From contig JBFWWU010000001.1 of assembly GCA_050246015.1 (NCBI GenBank), positions 1-64,000 on the forward strand: a DNA stretch of 64,000 bases, given 5' to 3'. The DNA is from JTS-AC122 sp050246015. Its GTDB lineage: Bacteria > Planctomycetota > Phycisphaerae > Phycisphaerales > UBA1924. The notes beneath the pieces were generated by a model, which saw only the letters and a list, made by a program, of their open reading frames with translations, was not told where the DNA came from and searched no databases. Shown one piece after another: positions 51,755 through 60,450 of the stretch (the stretch's first letter is position 1; each line of letters opens with the position of its first letter). The translations under genes were made by a program, and so were the position numbers.

Positions 51755-52315
51755 TTACATCGGCTTCCTGGCGATGGTGACGTCGTAGACGTTGAGGAGT
51801 TTTTCCTTGTCGAAGACCATTTCCTGTCGGCTCAGGCCGACGATGTCGTACTCGGTGGTGAGTTCGATGGCGTCGACGGGGCAGGCCTCTTCGCACATGC
51901 CGCAGAAGATGCAGCGGAGTTCGTCGATCTCGAACTTCTTGGGGTACTTTTCGCGGTCGTCCCAGGGGCTCTCGGCGGCCTCGATGTGGATGCAGCGGGC
52001 CGGGCAGATCGTCGGGCACATCATGCAGGCGACGCACTTGACGCGACCGGCTTCGTCGCGATTGAGGCGGTGGACGCCGCGGAAGTTGCGGGGCTCCATC
52101 CCGCCGTCTTCGGGCTTGAAGTGTTCCTTGCGCACCTCGGGGTACTGCATCGCGCGGTTGGTTTTGACGGGGCTGAACTTGGACTGGCCGAAGGAGGTGA
52201 AGAAGTGGCGCATGGTCGTGCCGAAACCCTTAAAGACCTCCGGGAGGTAGGAGTTCTGAAGGCGAGTGAGTTTCGGCGGGTCGAGGCGGACGATGTCTTC
52301 GGGACGGATGGCCAT
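51755..52315 (-). CDS. nuoI: NADH-quinone oxidoreductase subunit I
   Basis: This 186-residue complex I subunit carries two [4Fe-4S] clusters (N6a and N6b), held by CVACMMCPTICP and CIFCGMCEEACP. It also has the family N-terminus LQNSYLPEVFKGFGTTMRHF and the end IARKPM. It passes electrons toward quinone on the membrane arm. No other nuo gene is in the window, so the complex I cluster is dispersed here or the gene is separate. ATG 52315 lies 8 nt after TATACT (52329-52324, minus strand) and appears leaderless. Confidence 0.92.
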   Translation of the reverse strand: MAIRPEDIVRLDPPKLTRLQNSYLPEVFKGFGTTMRHFFTSFGQSKFSPVKTNRAMQYPEVRKEHFKPEDGGMEPRNFRGVHRLNRDEAGRVKCVACMMCPTICPARCIHIEAAESPWDDREKYPKKFEIDELRCIFCGMCEEACPVDAIELTTEYDIVGLSRQEMVFDKEKLLNVYDVTIARKPM

Positions 52316-52377
52316 AGGGGAGGAGTATAGCGGAGCGGAGATTTCAGGCACTCGGAGGCGAGGGCTAGCCGAATGGG

Positions 52378-54555
52378 TCAGCAGCCGGTGAAGAAATCCG
52401 CGACGAAGTCGAAGAAGTCCTGTGAATCGGTGGCGCCGGAGTGGTTGTAATCACCGACGTTGGAGAAGAACGCGGCGAGGAAATCGAAGAAGTCCTGGGA
52501 GTTGAGGGAGCCGTCCATGTTCCAGTCGGGTGGGCAGGCGGGCGGGAGTGAGTAGACCAGGGTGATGGCGCCGAGGCTGGACACACCGCCGGGTCCGGTG
52601 GCGCGGTAGGTGATGGTTTCGGAGCCGCTAGCGCCGGCGATGGGCCGGATGAGGCGGTAGCCGTTGGATGAGGCGGGATCGAGGACGGCGGCGAAGTCGG
52701 GGGCGGAGACAAGGGTGTAAGAGAGCGAGGCGGGGTCGGAATCCGTGACGGCGGGGAACTCGACGACATAGGTCGTCGGGGTCAGGACGAACTTCGTGAA
52801 GGACTGCGTCACGGGCGCGGGGTTGGCCGGCGAGCCGGTTTCGGAGACTGTGACGGCGATGGGGGAACTCCTGGCGATGCGGTTGTCCTGATACAGGGCT
52901 TCGAGGTGGACCATGGAGGCGCCGACGCCGAGATTCTGCCCGAAGACGGAGATGGAACCCGACGCGGCGGGGGAGGCGGCGAGCACGCGCCCGTTGTGCA
53001 CGAGCCGGACATCGCGCACCGCGCCGCCGATAGCGGTGTAGTTGAACGCGAACGACTGGGCGAGGTTTCCGGAGGCGGGTGAGGCATTGGCGCTCACGGC
53101 GCGTCCGAAGTTGGCGGTGGTGAGTGACCCGGCAAAGCGGCCGGTGCTGCGGGTGAAGGAGTTGTCGCGTGCGATGACGCGCAGGTCGTGGTAGCCGTCG
53201 TTCAGGGTGGTGGTGTCGAGGGAGAACGTCTGCCCGAAGAGGATGGACTGGGTCAGGACGCCGTCAACCAGGAGGTCGTACCCGGAGATGGAGGCGCCAG
53301 GGCGGGCGGTGGTCGCAGAGGGGGTGAGGATGATGGCGCCGGAGACGGATCCGGGGGGCAGGTCGGCGACGTTGACGACTGGGATGTAGTCGAAGGGTCG
53401 AGAGAGGGGGTCGCCGTAGAGCAGGTTCTGGAAGGGGATGTACTGGATGGTGCGGAGGTAGCACTCGCCGAGGGTCATGCCTTGAAAGTACAGGACATGG
53501 AAGCGGGAGGTGGGGAACTTGCCGTTGTAGTTGCAGGGCTCCTCGACGGTGCCCGCGCTGCCGGCGGCGCCGCGAGCGATCCACTCGCTGATCTCGGTCT
53601 GGGAGCCGTTCTCGAACGCCGCGCCGAAGGAGGTGAGATGATCGCAGAACGCGCCCGGCTGGATGACCATGTTGAAGCGAGCGCCCCAGTCGAGGATGTC
53701 GTCGCCGGTCATGATGCCGATGCAGTCGGTCTGATCGGGGAGGAAGTCGGACTGGACCTGGGCGAGGCCGCCGCGGGCGAGGATCGAGGCGCGGGAAGCG
53801 TTGTAGAGGGTGGGGGTCGTGCAGGACTGGGTCTGGCAGTTGGTGATGGTGCAGGCGCGGACGTTTCGGCAGGGCTCGACGAGGTTGTTCTCAAAGTAGA
53901 AGGTCTGGGTGACGGGGCGCGAGCCGTCGGACATGACGCTGCGGTCGATCATGGTGGTGAGGTCGGTGATGGAGTTACCGCTGGGCCCGAGGTAGCCGAG
54001 CATGGCGCCGATGTAGTATCGCCGGGCGGAAGGGGAACTGCTGGGCGAGCCGCCGAGGTATCCCTGCTGGCTGTCAAAGGTGGTCGGGGTGTCGGAGGCG
54101 AGGAAGAAGTTGTTGCCGGAGGTGGAGGGCGTGTTTGGGGCGATCGTGATCTGGCTCATGGTGTACGCGGAGGCGATGGAGAACCGCGTGACGGCGAAGC
54201 ACTGATCGGAGACCAGGCCCGGCGCGGAGATGTAATAGGCGTCGAGCGGGGCGACGACGGCGTAGTCGAGGTGATCGGCCAGGCCGCGGTTGGTCAGAGC
54301 GTCGTTGAACGCGACGCGGTTGGTGGCGACGAAGGCGGGATAGTTCAGGGCGGCCGAGTCGATGTAGAGCACGTTGGAATCGGGGATGTTCCTCGCGTTC
54401 TTGTAGTAGTTGCCGATGCGCATCGACTGGGCGTTGCCGGGGTCGATGATGAGCATGGCGTTCTCGGGGGTCCCGCCGGCGAAAGCCGAGGCGGAAGCAA
54501 GCAAGGCGGCGCTGGTCGTCGAGGCGATAGAACGTCGAGACATCCACTTCTGCAT
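52378..54555 (-). CDS. TIGR03790-like exported protein with C-terminal dockerin module
   Basis: This 725-residue protein has a signal peptide ending SAFA. A TIGR03790-like domain follows (MLIIDPGNAQSMRIGNYYKN, ARNIPDSNVLYIDS, GDPLSRPFDYIP), then Ig-like beta segments. The dockerin module is CPPDWNMDGSLNSQDFFDFL / DYNHSGATDSQDFFDFV with a terminal GC. AGGAGA with 7 nt spacing supports the start at 54555. TIGR03790 proteins are of unknown function and are common in planctomycetes. It is one of four proteins here with this anchor. Confidence 0.85.
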   Translation of the reverse strand: MQKWMSRRSIASTTSAALLASASAFAGGTPENAMLIIDPGNAQSMRIGNYYKNARNIPDSNVLYIDSAALNYPAFVATNRVAFNDALTNRGLADHLDYAVVAPLDAYYISAPGLVSDQCFAVTRFSIASAYTMSQITIAPNTPSTSGNNFFLASDTPTTFDSQQGYLGGSPSSSPSARRYYIGAMLGYLGPSGNSITDLTTMIDRSVMSDGSRPVTQTFYFENNLVEPCRNVRACTITNCQTQSCTTPTLYNASRASILARGGLAQVQSDFLPDQTDCIGIMTGDDILDWGARFNMVIQPGAFCDHLTSFGAAFENGSQTEISEWIARGAAGSAGTVEEPCNYNGKFPTSRFHVLYFQGMTLGECYLRTIQYIPFQNLLYGDPLSRPFDYIPVVNVADLPPGSVSGAIILTPSATTARPGASISGYDLLVDGVLTQSILFGQTFSLDTTTLNDGYHDLRVIARDNSFTRSTGRFAGSLTTANFGRAVSANASPASGNLAQSFAFNYTAIGGAVRDVRLVHNGRVLAASPAASGSISVFGQNLGVGASMVHLEALYQDNRIARSSPIAVTVSETGSPANPAPVTQSFTKFVLTPTTYVVEFPAVTDSDPASLSYTLVSAPDFAAVLDPASSNGYRLIRPIAGASGSETITYRATGPGGVSSLGAITLVYSLPPACPPDWNMDGSLNSQDFFDFLAAFFSNVGDYNHSGATDSQDFFDFVADFFTGC

Positions 54556-54849
54556 GAACCGATCTCCTGGAGCGGGCAAAGACAGAGCAAGAAGAAACAA
54601 TCGAGTGCCGCGGGATGAAGCGTTCGGCGTGGGCCGGGGCATAGCGGGCGCAGCCGACAGGCGAAGAGTCTGATAATCGCGGCGACGGCGGGTTTGCCCG
54701 AGTATACACGATGGCGCATGGGATGCACGCGCCCGGACAGCATCATCTTCGGCTGAATCGGGCTCCTGGATCCCGCGCCGAAGCGATCGCCCCCCCACTT
54801 CACCCCCCACTCCCCCACTGGCAATCCCCTGAAGCCCGGGGGTCAGGGC

Positions 54850-56427
54850 TCACTTGCCGATGGCTGACTTGATGAAGTCCGCCACGTCCGCCTTGAGTTT
54901 CATGAGATCGGCCAAGCGGATGTACATCATGTGGCCGGCCTCGTAATAGTGGATGGAGATGTTCGGGCGGAGTGATTCATGCAGGCCGAGGTGGCTGATG
55001 GTGTACTCCGCGCCGAGCATCGGCGTCGCGAAGTCGAAGAATCCGCTGCCTACGAAGACGCGGAGGTTTTGGTTCCTGGTCATCGCGCCGCGGAGTGTTT
55101 CGCCGACGTTGACGTAGCGGTTCTGAGAGGAGGCGTAACTCCAGGGCTGAACGCGGCCGGTGAGGATCTCGTAGACCTGGTCGTTTTCGTACTGAAGTTC
55201 GCGGCGGACGTAGTCGTTGAGGCAGGCGCTGTAGGGGCCGGTGATCGCCGCCATGCTGGGGTCGTAGTCGGGCCCGTCGCCGACGCCTGAGGCATCGATT
55301 CCCTTGAAGCGGCTGTCGAGCCGACCGACGGAGTATCCGTCGTCGCGAAGGAGTTCCTTCATGAAGTTGAACTCGTTAATCCTGAGGTTGGCGCCGCTGA
55401 CGTACCGCTCGGAGAGCCCGGTCAAGCGAGAGAGTTTCTTGACGGCGGCGTCGCGCTCGGCGGGGGTGAGGGTGTCGCCCCGCGCGAGGATGGTGAAGTA
55501 GTCGTTGATGGCGAATGATCGGGACTCGCCGACGGCGCGGATGAGATCGGCCTGCAGGTCGGGGGCGAGTTTGTTGTGGTACCACGCGGTGGCGGTCATG
55601 GTGGGGAGGAACATGGGGTAGGTGAGGTCGTTTCCGGTGGCGGAGCGGATGGTCGCGAAGTTGAGCACGGGCGAGATGAGGATCACGCCGTTGAGATACA
55701 TGCCGAAGGTGTCCTGGAGATACCCGGAGAGGCCGGCGGCGCGGGTGGTGCCGTAACTTTCGCCGGCGAGAAACTTTGGTGAGGCCCACCGCTTGTTCCT
55801 GGTCGTGTAGAGGCGGATGAAATCGCCGACGGACTCGATATCTTCGTTGAGCCCGTGGAACTGCCGTGAGGACTCGCCGTCGGTCGGGCGGCTGTAGCCG
55901 GTGCTGACGGGATCGATGAAGACCAGGTCGGTCGCGTCGAGCCAGGAGTGTTCATTGTCCACCAGCGAATACGGGGGCGGGAGCGGGAAGCCATCCTTGT
56001 CCATGACGACGCGGCGCGGTCCGAGCGCACCGAGGTGGAGCCAGACGGATGAGGAACCGGGGCCGCCGTTGAAGGCGAAGGTGATGGGGCGCGACGCGGG
56101 ATCGGTCTCCCGGGCGTGTTCGGTCGCGGCCGGCGCCGATTCTGCGGCGGGCGGCCCGTCGTCGCGCGTGTAGGCGACGTAGAACACGTTGGCTTTCGGC
56201 TTGCCCTCGTAGTCGGTCATCGCCATGTACCCGGCGGTCGCGGTGTAGTACATCGGCTCGCCGTTCATGGTGATGGAATGATGGGTGATGGACGGATCGG
56301 ACTTCTTGGCGGCGGGGTCGGCGGGCTTTTCCTGTGCGGTAGGCTGGGCCTGCGCGATGGTGGCGGACGCCGGGGCGAGGAGGAATGCGGCGAAGCACGT
56401 GAAGACGAGGCGGCAGAGGACGAGCAT
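54850..56427 (-). CDS. S10-type serine carboxypeptidase-like exported peptidase
   Basis: This 525-residue protein has a signal peptide (LVFTCFAAFLLAPASATIAQ). The alpha/beta-hydrolase S10 fold shows the oxyanion block ITFAFNGGPGSSSVWLHLG and the catalytic Ser in LAGESYGTTRAAGLSG. Asp is in GSGFFDFATPM and His in YEAGHMMY. These enzymes remove C-terminal residues from peptides outside the cytoplasm. GGGAG 5 nt upstream supports the ATG at 56427. It is divergent from mqnC. Confidence 0.92.
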   Translation of the reverse strand: MLVLCRLVFTCFAAFLLAPASATIAQAQPTAQEKPADPAAKKSDPSITHHSITMNGEPMYYTATAGYMAMTDYEGKPKANVFYVAYTRDDGPPAAESAPAATEHARETDPASRPITFAFNGGPGSSSVWLHLGALGPRRVVMDKDGFPLPPPYSLVDNEHSWLDATDLVFIDPVSTGYSRPTDGESSRQFHGLNEDIESVGDFIRLYTTRNKRWASPKFLAGESYGTTRAAGLSGYLQDTFGMYLNGVILISPVLNFATIRSATGNDLTYPMFLPTMTATAWYHNKLAPDLQADLIRAVGESRSFAINDYFTILARGDTLTPAERDAAVKKLSRLTGLSERYVSGANLRINEFNFMKELLRDDGYSVGRLDSRFKGIDASGVGDGPDYDPSMAAITGPYSACLNDYVRRELQYENDQVYEILTGRVQPWSYASSQNRYVNVGETLRGAMTRNQNLRVFVGSGFFDFATPMLGAEYTISHLGLHESLRPNISIHYYEAGHMMYIRLADLMKLKADVADFIKSAIGK

Positions 56428-56577
56428 GTCAACTCCCTTGGGGGGTTTCGATACGCGCGGCGGTCCGGCAATGGACCTCCGAGGTCAGCGGCGAAGCGTA
56501 TGGAACCGGTAAGGCGGGAACGGGGGCGAGAGGCCGGGTGTGTGGAACGGGGACGATGCGGGGGCTATCCTGTTTCA

Positions 56578-58110
56578 ATGTTTCCTGAAAACTCAGAATC
56601 GCGACGGGGTTCGCCGGTGATCTACGTACCACCGCCGGAGCACGGGGATTTGGAGGGTACCGACGTGGGCCTGTTGGGCGCCGTGGCGGCCGGCGAGGCG
56701 CGCTTGACGCCGGAGCAGGCGCTGACGCTGTTTCGAGCGGCCCCGCTTCAGCGGATAGGCAGGCACGCGGACGCGAGGTGCCGATCGCTGCACGGGGACA
56801 CGCTGCGGACGTACATCATCGACCGCAACATCAACTACACGAACGTGTGCAACGCGCGGTGCACGTTCTGCGCGTTCCGGCGAGACGGCGACGAGCACGA
56901 CGCGTACACGCTGGAACCGGAGCAGATCCACGAGAAGATCGCGGAACTCGTGGCGATTGGAGGGACGCAGATCCTGATGCAGGGGGGGATGAACCCCGCG
57001 CTGCCGCTGGAGTGGTACGTGAAACTGCTGCGGGGGATCAAGGAGCGGTTTCCGGGGGTGCACGTGCACGCGTTCAGCCCGCCGGAGTTCATCGAGTTCG
57101 TGCATTTTTTCGATCCGCCGGGCACGACGCTGGAGGAGAAGATCCGCTGGGTGATGATCCGGCTGCGGGACGCGGGGCTCGATTCGCTCCCCGGCGGCGG
57201 GGGCGAGATCTTCGCGGGCCCGGTGCGGCGCAAGATCGGGCTGGGCAAGTGCGACGCGGACGCGTGGTTGACGTGCATGTACGTCGCGCACACGCTGGGG
57301 ATGTTTACGAGCGCGACGATGATGTTCGGGCACATCGAGGGGTACGCCGATCGCGTGCACCACATGTGGCTGGTGAGGCAGTGGCAGGAGCGGGCGCTGC
57401 GTGAAAGCGCGGAACCGCGGGGCGAAGGGCGCGGGGGCGCACGCGGGCATTACAAGGCGTTCATCTCCTGGCCATTCCAGCGAGAGAACACGCCGCTGGG
57501 CCGGGTTCCGGACTGGGGCGCTGACGAGTCGGAACTCTCGCTGGAGTTTGCGGGGGACGCGGTGGCGCGGGCGTGGAACTTCGGGTCGCCGTCGGCGGAG
57601 GTTCCCGCGGGGAGGCGGGCCGCTGACGTGTTTGACTATGACGCGATGGACCGGTCTGCGTTTGCGACGGCGCACCTGTTCGGCAAGCGAGTGCGGATGT
57701 CCAGCGCGACGGATTACCTTCGGACGCAGGCGCTCTCGCGGCTGTTCCTGGACAATATCTACTCGATCGGCGCCTCGTGGGTGACCATGGGGCCGCACGT
57801 GGGGCAGGTCGGGCTGGCGTTCGGGGCGAACGACATGGGGAGCGTGATGATGGAAGAGAACGTGGTATCGTCGGCGGGGACGACGTACTGCCTGGATGAA
57901 GCGGTGCTGTGCCGGCTGGTGCGCGATGCCGGGTTCGTCCCGGCGCAGCGGAACAACACGTACGACATCATCCGGATGCACGCCGCCGGCCCGGAGTCCC
58001 CGGATGGGCGCGTCGTGGACTGGTCCGCGCACCGGGCGCGCCGGCTGCACACGCAGAAGGCGATGGAAGCGACGAGCGTGGAACTGCGCGTCGAGGCGAA
58101 AGCGACGTAG
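56578..58110 (+). CDS. mqnC: Cyclic dehypoxanthinyl futalosine synthase (radical SAM), menaquinone pathway
   Basis: This radical SAM enzyme of the futalosine route to menaquinone has its cluster motif in NVCNARCTFCAFRR. Family blocks are IDRNINYTNV, SLPGGGGEIF, TSATMMFGHIE, ASWVTMGPHVGQVGLAFGAN and VVSSAGTTYCLDE. At 510 residues it is much longer than usual. The extra length lies mainly at residues about 275-365 (for example GDAVARAWNFGSPSAEV) and in the N- and C-terminal tails. ATG 56578 is 6 nt after TATCCT (56566-56571), so it is probably leaderless. Other mqn genes are elsewhere. Confidence 0.9.
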   Translation: MFPENSESRRGSPVIYVPPPEHGDLEGTDVGLLGAVAAGEARLTPEQALTLFRAAPLQRIGRHADARCRSLHGDTLRTYIIDRNINYTNVCNARCTFCAFRRDGDEHDAYTLEPEQIHEKIAELVAIGGTQILMQGGMNPALPLEWYVKLLRGIKERFPGVHVHAFSPPEFIEFVHFFDPPGTTLEEKIRWVMIRLRDAGLDSLPGGGGEIFAGPVRRKIGLGKCDADAWLTCMYVAHTLGMFTSATMMFGHIEGYADRVHHMWLVRQWQERALRESAEPRGEGRGGARGHYKAFISWPFQRENTPLGRVPDWGADESELSLEFAGDAVARAWNFGSPSAEVPAGRRAADVFDYDAMDRSAFATAHLFGKRVRMSSATDYLRTQALSRLFLDNIYSIGASWVTMGPHVGQVGLAFGANDMGSVMMEENVVSSAGTTYCLDEAVLCRLVRDAGFVPAQRNNTYDIIRMHAAGPESPDGRVVDWSAHRARRLHTQKAMEATSVELRVEAKAT

Positions 58111-58184
58111 GCATCGCCCGCGGGCGTCGCCAAGGAAAAGCGCACGTACGTGCCGCGGTGCGGCGCGGCCGATAGGGTTGGTGC

Positions 58185-58934
58185 ATGGCAAACATTCTCG
58201 TAGTCGGTCCGCATCCTGACGATCAGGAACTGGGGATGGGCGGCACGATCGCCGCGCTGGCCGCGCAGGGGCACGGCGTGTGGCTGCTGGACATGACCAA
58301 CGGGGAGCCGACGCCGAGCGGGGACGTGGCCACGCGGCAGCAGGAAGCGGCCCGGGCGGCCGGGGCGCTGGGCGCGCCGGGGAACGCCGTGAAGCGGCTG
58401 ATGCTGGGCGAGGCGGCCTCGGCGGAGGGCGGCGAATGGGGGAGCGCCGGGTTGCCCAACCGGCGCGTGGAGCACACACTGGCGGCGCGGCACCTAGTCG
58501 CGGGGGTGATGCGGGCGATGCAGGCGCAGTGGGTGTTCGTCCCGTATTTCGAGGATGCGCACCCGGATCATGTTGCGGTGACACGGATCGTCGAAGACGC
58601 CCGCTTTGACGCCAAACTGACGAAGGTCTCGATGCCGGGCGACGGGGGACAGCCACCGATCTATCCGTCGCGCCTGATCTATTACTACGCTACGCACCTT
58701 CGCGTCGTTCCGCGGCCGTCGTTCATTTTCGACACGTCCGGCTACGGCGAGCAGAAGAAGCGAGCGATCCTGGCGTATCACTCCCAGTTTGTCGCGAACC
58801 AGAAGAACCGAGCGGTGATCGAGTGGATGGAGGCGGCGGATCGGTACTTCGGCTCTCGGATCGGATCGGCGACCGGGGAGCCGTTCTTTGTCCGCGAGCC
58901 GATCGGCGTGAAAGACCTGAGTGGGCTTGCGTGA
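58185..58934 (+). CDS. bshB1: PIG-L family deacetylase, BshB1-like
   Basis: This 249-residue zinc deacetylase has the metal motif GPHPDDQELGMGGTI at its N-terminus and AHPDH supplying the third ligand. It has the BshB1-like end YHSQFVANQKNRAVIEWMEA and SGYGEQKKRAIL. BshB1 deacetylates GlcNAc-malate in bacillithiol synthesis; planctomycete relatives are often annotated so. bshA and bshC are absent from the window. ATG 58185 is 6 nt after TAGGGT (58173-58178), so it is probably leaderless although it follows mqnC by 74 nt. Confidence 0.83.
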   Translation: MANILVVGPHPDDQELGMGGTIAALAAQGHGVWLLDMTNGEPTPSGDVATRQQEAARAAGALGAPGNAVKRLMLGEAASAEGGEWGSAGLPNRRVEHTLAARHLVAGVMRAMQAQWVFVPYFEDAHPDHVAVTRIVEDARFDAKLTKVSMPGDGGQPPIYPSRLIYYYATHLRVVPRPSFIFDTSGYGEQKKRAILAYHSQFVANQKNRAVIEWMEAADRYFGSRIGSATGEPFFVREPIGVKDLSGLA

Positions 58935-58992
58935 GTCGATGGTTCGGCCGCTACGATATCCGATTGATTCGCAGGCGAAACTTCATGATGGG

Positions 58993-59490
58993 ATGAGCAT
59001 GTCCGACTCGACTACGCCGAAGATCATTGTGGACGACGATTGGAAGTCGCAGGCGCGCGCGGAGAAGGAGCGGCTGGCGGCGGCGGAGAAGCAGCGGGCC
59101 GCGGAAGCGGCTCCCGCGGCGGGGGCGAGCGCCGCGCCGCAGGATCCGCGGGCCGCGCCGGCGCCGGATCGGCTCCCGCCGGCGGACTTCAACACGCTGC
59201 TGGGCTCCATGATCACACAGGCCCTGATGTACATGGGTGCGTTCCCCGACCCCGAGACCGGCCAGGCGGTCATCTCGCTGGAGCACGCCAAGTTCCACAT
59301 CGATCTGCTGGGCGTGATCGAGGCCAAGACGAAGGGGAATCTCACGGAAGCCGAATCACGGGACCTGGCGCAATCGCTCAGCCAACTCCGGCTTCAGTTC
59401 GTCGAGGTGACCAAGGTCGTGGCGCAGCACGTCGAGAAGCGACAGGCCTCGGCGGGGAAGTTCCCGCAGAGGCCTGATGGCGGGGGTTGA
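58993..59490 (+). CDS. DUF1844 domain protein
   Basis: This 165-residue protein has a Lys/Glu/Ala-rich N-terminus (WKSQARAEKERLAAAEKQRA), a Pro/Ala linker and a DUF1844 core. The core comprises DFNTLLGSMITQALMYMGAF, ISLEHAKFHIDLLGVIEAKT and LAQSLSQLRLQFVEVTK. It is probably a soluble helical protein; the family has no firm function but is conserved in planctomycetes. ATG 58993 or 58999 can serve as the start. It lies 58 nt after the deacetylase gene on the same strand. Confidence 0.85.
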   Translation: MSMSDSTTPKIIVDDDWKSQARAEKERLAAAEKQRAAEAAPAAGASAAPQDPRAAPAPDRLPPADFNTLLGSMITQALMYMGAFPDPETGQAVISLEHAKFHIDLLGVIEAKTKGNLTEAESRDLAQSLSQLRLQFVEVTKVVAQHVEKRQASAGKFPQRPDGGG

Positions 59491-59526
59491 TCCACCCCCG
59501 CGACCACCGCCGCATGGAGCAGTGAC

Positions 59527-60219
59527 TCACTTGTTGGAACCGGCGCGGGCCTTGAGGTCGTCGAGTTTCACGTCCCAGTTTTTGCAGTGGGCCTGGATGT
59601 TCTTGTTCGCCAGCGCGTCGCCGGAGGCCAAGGACGCGGCGCGCGCGAGGTGCGAGCGGTAGGTTTCGTGCGTTCCCTTGTGCATCGCGGGGTGGGTGGC
59701 CAGCGCGCAGGCGAACTCGATACCGGCGTCCTTGTCGTTGAGAGCCGCGGCTTTCTTGAGCCAGGCGTATCCCTCGCACCCGTTGTCGAGTCCGGGCTTG
59801 TAGCCGAGGTTGACGCCCATCTCGCTGAGCGACGCCGCGAGATAGCCCGCATCGAACCACGCCTGCGCGCTGGACTTGCCGGACGCGTCGGCGTCGAGGA
59901 CGCGGGACGTGAGGCGGAGAGTGAGTTCCTTGGCCATCGCCGGATCGCTCGCGACGGCGACGGTGGCGCGGCGAAGCGTCTCCATGCGGACCAGCGTGGG
60001 CGCCTTGGGAGAGAGCACTTCGAGCGTGTCGGCGATGAGTTTCTTTGAGTCGTAGCGGTTCATGCTCACGTCGCCGATGGATGATGAATTGCCGATGTCG
60101 AAGGGCTGGCAGATCATGGGCGGGCCGGGCAATGACGCGGGGAGCGCGCCGGAAAGCAGGGCGGCGGACAAGCCCAGCGTGAGCGAGGCGCAGACGGGGG
60201 TGAAGATCGAGCATCTCAT
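59527..60219 (-). CDS. Hypothetical exported helical protein
   Basis: This 230-residue protein has a signal peptide (MRCSIFTPVCASLTLGLSAA) and mostly helical repeats, such as SSAQAWFDAGYLAASLSEMG and AWLKKAAALNDKDAGIEFAC, that recall TPR or Sel1-like units. AAGGAA about 6 nt before the ATG at 60219 supports the start. No named family was recognised. It is convergent with the DUF1844 gene and divergent from the MotA-like gene. Confidence 0.72.
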   Translation of the reverse strand: MRCSIFTPVCASLTLGLSAALLSGALPASLPGPPMICQPFDIGNSSSIGDVSMNRYDSKKLIADTLEVLSPKAPTLVRMETLRRATVAVASDPAMAKELTLRLTSRVLDADASGKSSAQAWFDAGYLAASLSEMGVNLGYKPGLDNGCEGYAWLKKAAALNDKDAGIEFACALATHPAMHKGTHETYRSHLARAASLASGDALANKNIQAHCKNWDVKLDDLKARAGSNK

Positions 60220-60450
60220 GGAGGTTCCTTTCGAGAAAGTGCCTGGCCGGGGCGCGTCGCTCCGGCTCTGGTACACAGGACGCCCGGCGGACCGGGGGTG
60301 TTAGCGACGCCGGACCATTCACCGCGCGGAAACTGCGCATCCGGAGGGTTGGCACGCGGGGCATCGGCGAGGGGTGCGCGATCTCAACTGGTGTTTGCGC
60401 CAGTGCCGATTGAAGGCGCTGGTGTTGGTCGCAACCCCTGGAGGTTGAAC

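Noticed and set aside
53188..54618. 476-codon plus-strand frame opposite the TIGR03790-like gene
   Set aside because: Shadow frame; the opposite strand carries signal peptide and dockerin module.
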